Assembly: GCA_035471785.1 (NCBI GenBank)
Contig: DATIPQ010000050.1
Location: 1 to 64,000, forward strand
DNA length: 64,000 nt
Reading direction: 5' to 3'
DNA from: Acidobacteriota bacterium
Lineage (GTDB): Bacteria > Acidobacteriota > UBA6911 > RPQK01 > DATIPO01
Within the stretch, counting starts at the first letter, position 1. Each line of letters opens with the position of its first letter. Below are positions 61,948-64,000 of this stretch, in pieces. The position numbers were made by a program, and so were the translations under genes. Below the pieces are notes generated by a model. It was not told the DNA's origin and did not search any database. It saw only the letters and a program-made list of their open reading frames with translations.

Positions 61948-64000
61948 ATGGGGACTTGGGGACTCGGCGGAGATCTCGCCTACGGCTTTCGACTGTTCAG
62001 GCGCCGGAGAGGTTTGGCTCTGGCCGCCATCATCACCCTGGCGCTGGGCATCGGAGGAGCCACCTCGCTCTTCTCGGTGACTCACGCCGTATTGCTGGAA
62101 CAGCTCCCCGTCGAGAATCCCCATGAGCTGGTGCTGCTGCACGCCGTCTACGACCCTGAAATCAGACTCGGCATCACCTCGGGATGGAACACCCGCACCC
62201 CCGAAGGCCTGGGAAGCACCAATTCCCTTCCCTACCCGGTCTTCGAGCGGCTGGAGCAGGAGAACACCCTCCTGGAGTCGGTCTTCGCCTTCACCGGAGT
62301 GGGCCGCATCCACCTGCGTTACGGCGACGAAAGCGAACTGGTGCAAGGGCAGATGGTGTCCGGAGACTTCTTCTCCGGACTGGGCCTGCGGCCGGCCATG
62401 GGACGCCTCATCGGCCGTGGCGACATGCGTCCCGAGGCCTCCTTGGCAGTGGTTTTGCGCCATGGATACTGGATCAACCGGCTGGGAGCCGACCCCGACA
62501 TCGTGGGAAAACGCATCGTCGTCAAGGGCTACCCGGCCACCATCGTGGGGGTTGCGCCTGCCTCCTTCCGCGGAACCCTGCAACTGGGCACCACGCCCGA
62601 CATCTTCCTTCCCCTCTCCATGATGGAGGAGTTCCACGGCTTCGGAGAGGCCACCCGTCAGACTGACCGCTGGTGGCTGCAGATCATGGGACGCCTCGAT
62701 GCTTCCGTCAGCCGCACCCGGGCCGAGGCAGCCATGACCCCGGTTTTTCAGAACATCGTCAGAGACAGTCTGGCCCAGACCAATCCCGATCTCGATTTTT
62801 CCCAGCGTCCTCTCCCCCGCCTGGCCCTCAAGGAGGGCGGCCAGGGACAACCCGAGCGGCGTGAGAGCCTGGCCGAAAGCATCACCATGACCGGACTGCT
62901 GGTGGGGCTGGTGCTGCTGCTGACTGTGGTCAACGTCTCCGCGCTCCTGCTGTCGCGGGCCACCCGCCGCAGTCACGAAATGGCCGTGCGGGTCTCGCTG
63001 GGAGCCTCCCGCCTGCGCCTGATCCGACAACTGGCCGCCGAATCGGTGTTGCTGGCGCTGATTGCCGGCTTCCTGGGCGTGCTGTTAGCCTACTGGGGAT
63101 CGGACTGGATCGCCCACCTGGTCGGCAGCGGCCGGTCCCTGACCGTAGACGCCGAAATCAACGCCACCATCCTCCTTTTTGCACTGGGACTTTCGGTGCT
63201 GGTCGGACTCGCCTTCGGCCTGCTGCCCGCCCTGCGGACCTCATCGGTCGATCCGGCTCCCGTCCTCAAGTCCTCATCGCTGCGCTCCAGCCAAAGCCGC
63301 TCCGCCCGCCTGCTGGCCCGCGGACTCATCGCTTTGCAGGTCTGCCTGGCCGTGGTCATCCTGGCCGCCACCGCGCTCCTGCTCTCGACCTTCTTGAGCC
63401 TGATGGGAACCGATCCGGGCTTCGACGTCGACGGACTCATGGTCTTCGATATCGATCCCCGCCGAACCGGTTACAGCCCGCAAGAGAACCTCGACCTGGC
63501 GCGGCGGCTGCGGGAAACCCTGGCGGGACTGGAAGGGGTGCGTGATGTGGGATACAACGGCCAGCGCCTGCTGGACGGCTCCATCTCCTCGTTTCCCTTC
63601 TCGGTCGATGGAAACCCCGTCGACTACAGTCCCATCGTGAGCTACGTGGGAGAAGGCTTCTTTTCTTCCACCGGCATCCCCATCACGGCCGGACGCGGCA
63701 TTACCGGCCAGGACCTGCCGGGAAGGCCCGTGGCCGTCGTCTCTCAGTCCTTCGTGCAACGCTTCATCGAAGGGAATCCCATGGGCCGCATCCTGGAACC
63801 CAACGTCAGTCCCGACTTCCTGGCCCTGATTCCCGGAATCAACCAGTCCTTTCAGATCGTCGGCGTTGCCGGCGACGTGCGTTACGCGGCCCTTCGCGAC
63901 GACTTCAGGCCCGTCATCTACCTGTCGGCTCAGCAAATCGGCTCAAGCTTCAGGGACGCGACCTTTTACCTGCGCTTCAGCGGACCCGCTCCGCTGTTGG
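61948..64000 (+). CDS. duplicated MacB/FtsX-type ABC permease (ADOP type), 3' end missing
   Basis: The ATG at 61948, 5 nt after GAGGAGG-like sequence, opens a frame that is still open at the window end (684 residues seen). The N-terminus has a short helix pair before the first MacB-like periplasmic domain: LALAAIITLALGIGGATSLF, SLPYPVFERLEQENTLL, VSGDFFSGLGLRPAMGRL. Then come the first FtsX block (RSHEMAVRVSLGASRLRLIR) and the second periplasmic domain (GEGFFSSTGIPITAGRGIT). It is a full-length start of the same family as the gene at 1-2267 and shows the N-terminus missing there. The ATPase partner is not in view. Confidence 0.9.
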   Translation, partial: MGTWGLGGDLAYGFRLFRRRRGLALAAIITLALGIGGATSLFSVTHAVLLEQLPVENPHELVLLHAVYDPEIRLGITSGWNTRTPEGLGSTNSLPYPVFERLEQENTLLESVFAFTGVGRIHLRYGDESELVQGQMVSGDFFSGLGLRPAMGRLIGRGDMRPEASLAVVLRHGYWINRLGADPDIVGKRIVVKGYPATIVGVAPASFRGTLQLGTTPDIFLPLSMMEEFHGFGEATRQTDRWWLQIMGRLDASVSRTRAEAAMTPVFQNIVRDSLAQTNPDLDFSQRPLPRLALKEGGQGQPERRESLAESITMTGLLVGLVLLLTVVNVSALLLSRATRRSHEMAVRVSLGASRLRLIRQLAAESVLLALIAGFLGVLLAYWGSDWIAHLVGSGRSLTVDAEINATILLFALGLSVLVGLAFGLLPALRTSSVDPAPVLKSSSLRSSQSRSARLLARGLIALQVCLAVVILAATALLLSTFLSLMGTDPGFDVDGLMVFDIDPRRTGYSPQENLDLARRLRETLAGLEGVRDVGYNGQRLLDGSISSFPFSVDGNPVDYSPIVSYVGEGFFSSTGIPITAGRGITGQDLPGRPVAVVSQSFVQRFIEGNPMGRILEPNVSPDFLALIPGINQSFQIVGVAGDVRYAALRDDFRPVIYLSAQQIGSSFRDATFYLRFSGPAPLL

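Noticed and set aside
1-64000. tRNA, rRNA or other RNA genes; insertion sequences; prophage
   Set aside because: No matching sequence, transposase, integrase or phage structural gene was recognised in any gap or frame; a tRNA search program would settle the RNA part.

Overview
The window looks like chromosome from a GC-rich member of the Acidobacteriota. The reasons are two Oar-like TonB-dependent receptors with an N-terminal carboxypeptidase-regulatory-like domain, a GWxTD-domain exported protein, two very long duplicated MacB/FtsX-type permeases (the acidobacterial orphan-permease type) that run off both ends of the window, and many small exported proteins of acidobacterial type. No rRNA, tRNA, CRISPR array, transposase, integrase or phage gene was seen. 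The class within the phylum cannot be told from the sequence.

Layout. 1-14 kb: end of a permease, an SDR oxidoreductase/MerR operon, small exported proteins, a GNAT acetyltransferase overlapping tail to tail with a P-type cation ATPase, an AraC regulator, a GT-C type membrane glycosyltransferase, and a two-gene unit (small basic protein plus helical protein) with an apparently leaderless promoter. 14-26 kb: two Oar-like receptors around the GWxTD protein and the lysC-hom aspartate-pathway operon. 26-40 kb: exported protein, TPR protein, CCA-adding-type nucleotidyltransferase, convergent AddA/AddB-like helicase-nuclease pair, CBS protein, S4 protein, nitrilase-family hydrolase, family 2 glycosyltransferase, TerB-like protein. 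40-45.6 kb: M61-type lipoprotein peptidase, lactate permease, a 57-bp tandem repeat, creatininase-family protein. 45.7-54.2 kb: a compact five-gene reverse-strand operon, the most interesting part of the window. 54.8-64 kb: a VioB-like protein, an RRM protein, decayed gene fragments, D-Ala-D-Ala ligase, a copper P1B ATPase and the start of a second permease.

The candidate new system is the operon at 45659-54155. In transcription order it encodes a lipoprotein with a duplicated N-terminal module and a glycine-zipper tail, a 900-residue TIR-domain protein, a membrane-anchored P-loop GTPase-like protein (GVQASGKT, DFAGG, TKND, one membrane segment, long helical C-terminal part), an exported cysteine-containing protein, and a single-pass membrane protein. 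The last four genes are joined by overlaps or near-contacts of a few bases, so the products are probably made in fixed proportion. The layout suggests an envelope-spanning sensor tied to a GTPase switch and a TIR effector, i.e. a possible defence or conflict system. That function is inference; the domains and gene order are seen directly.

Short non-coding structure is also present: a dispersed 26-bp motif in four intergenic or gene-end gaps, a second repeated motif around 3.6-4.4 kb and near 44.3 kb, three good intrinsic terminators, a MerR-type promoter with a 19-bp spacer and central dyad, and hairpins placed directly before ribosome binding sites.
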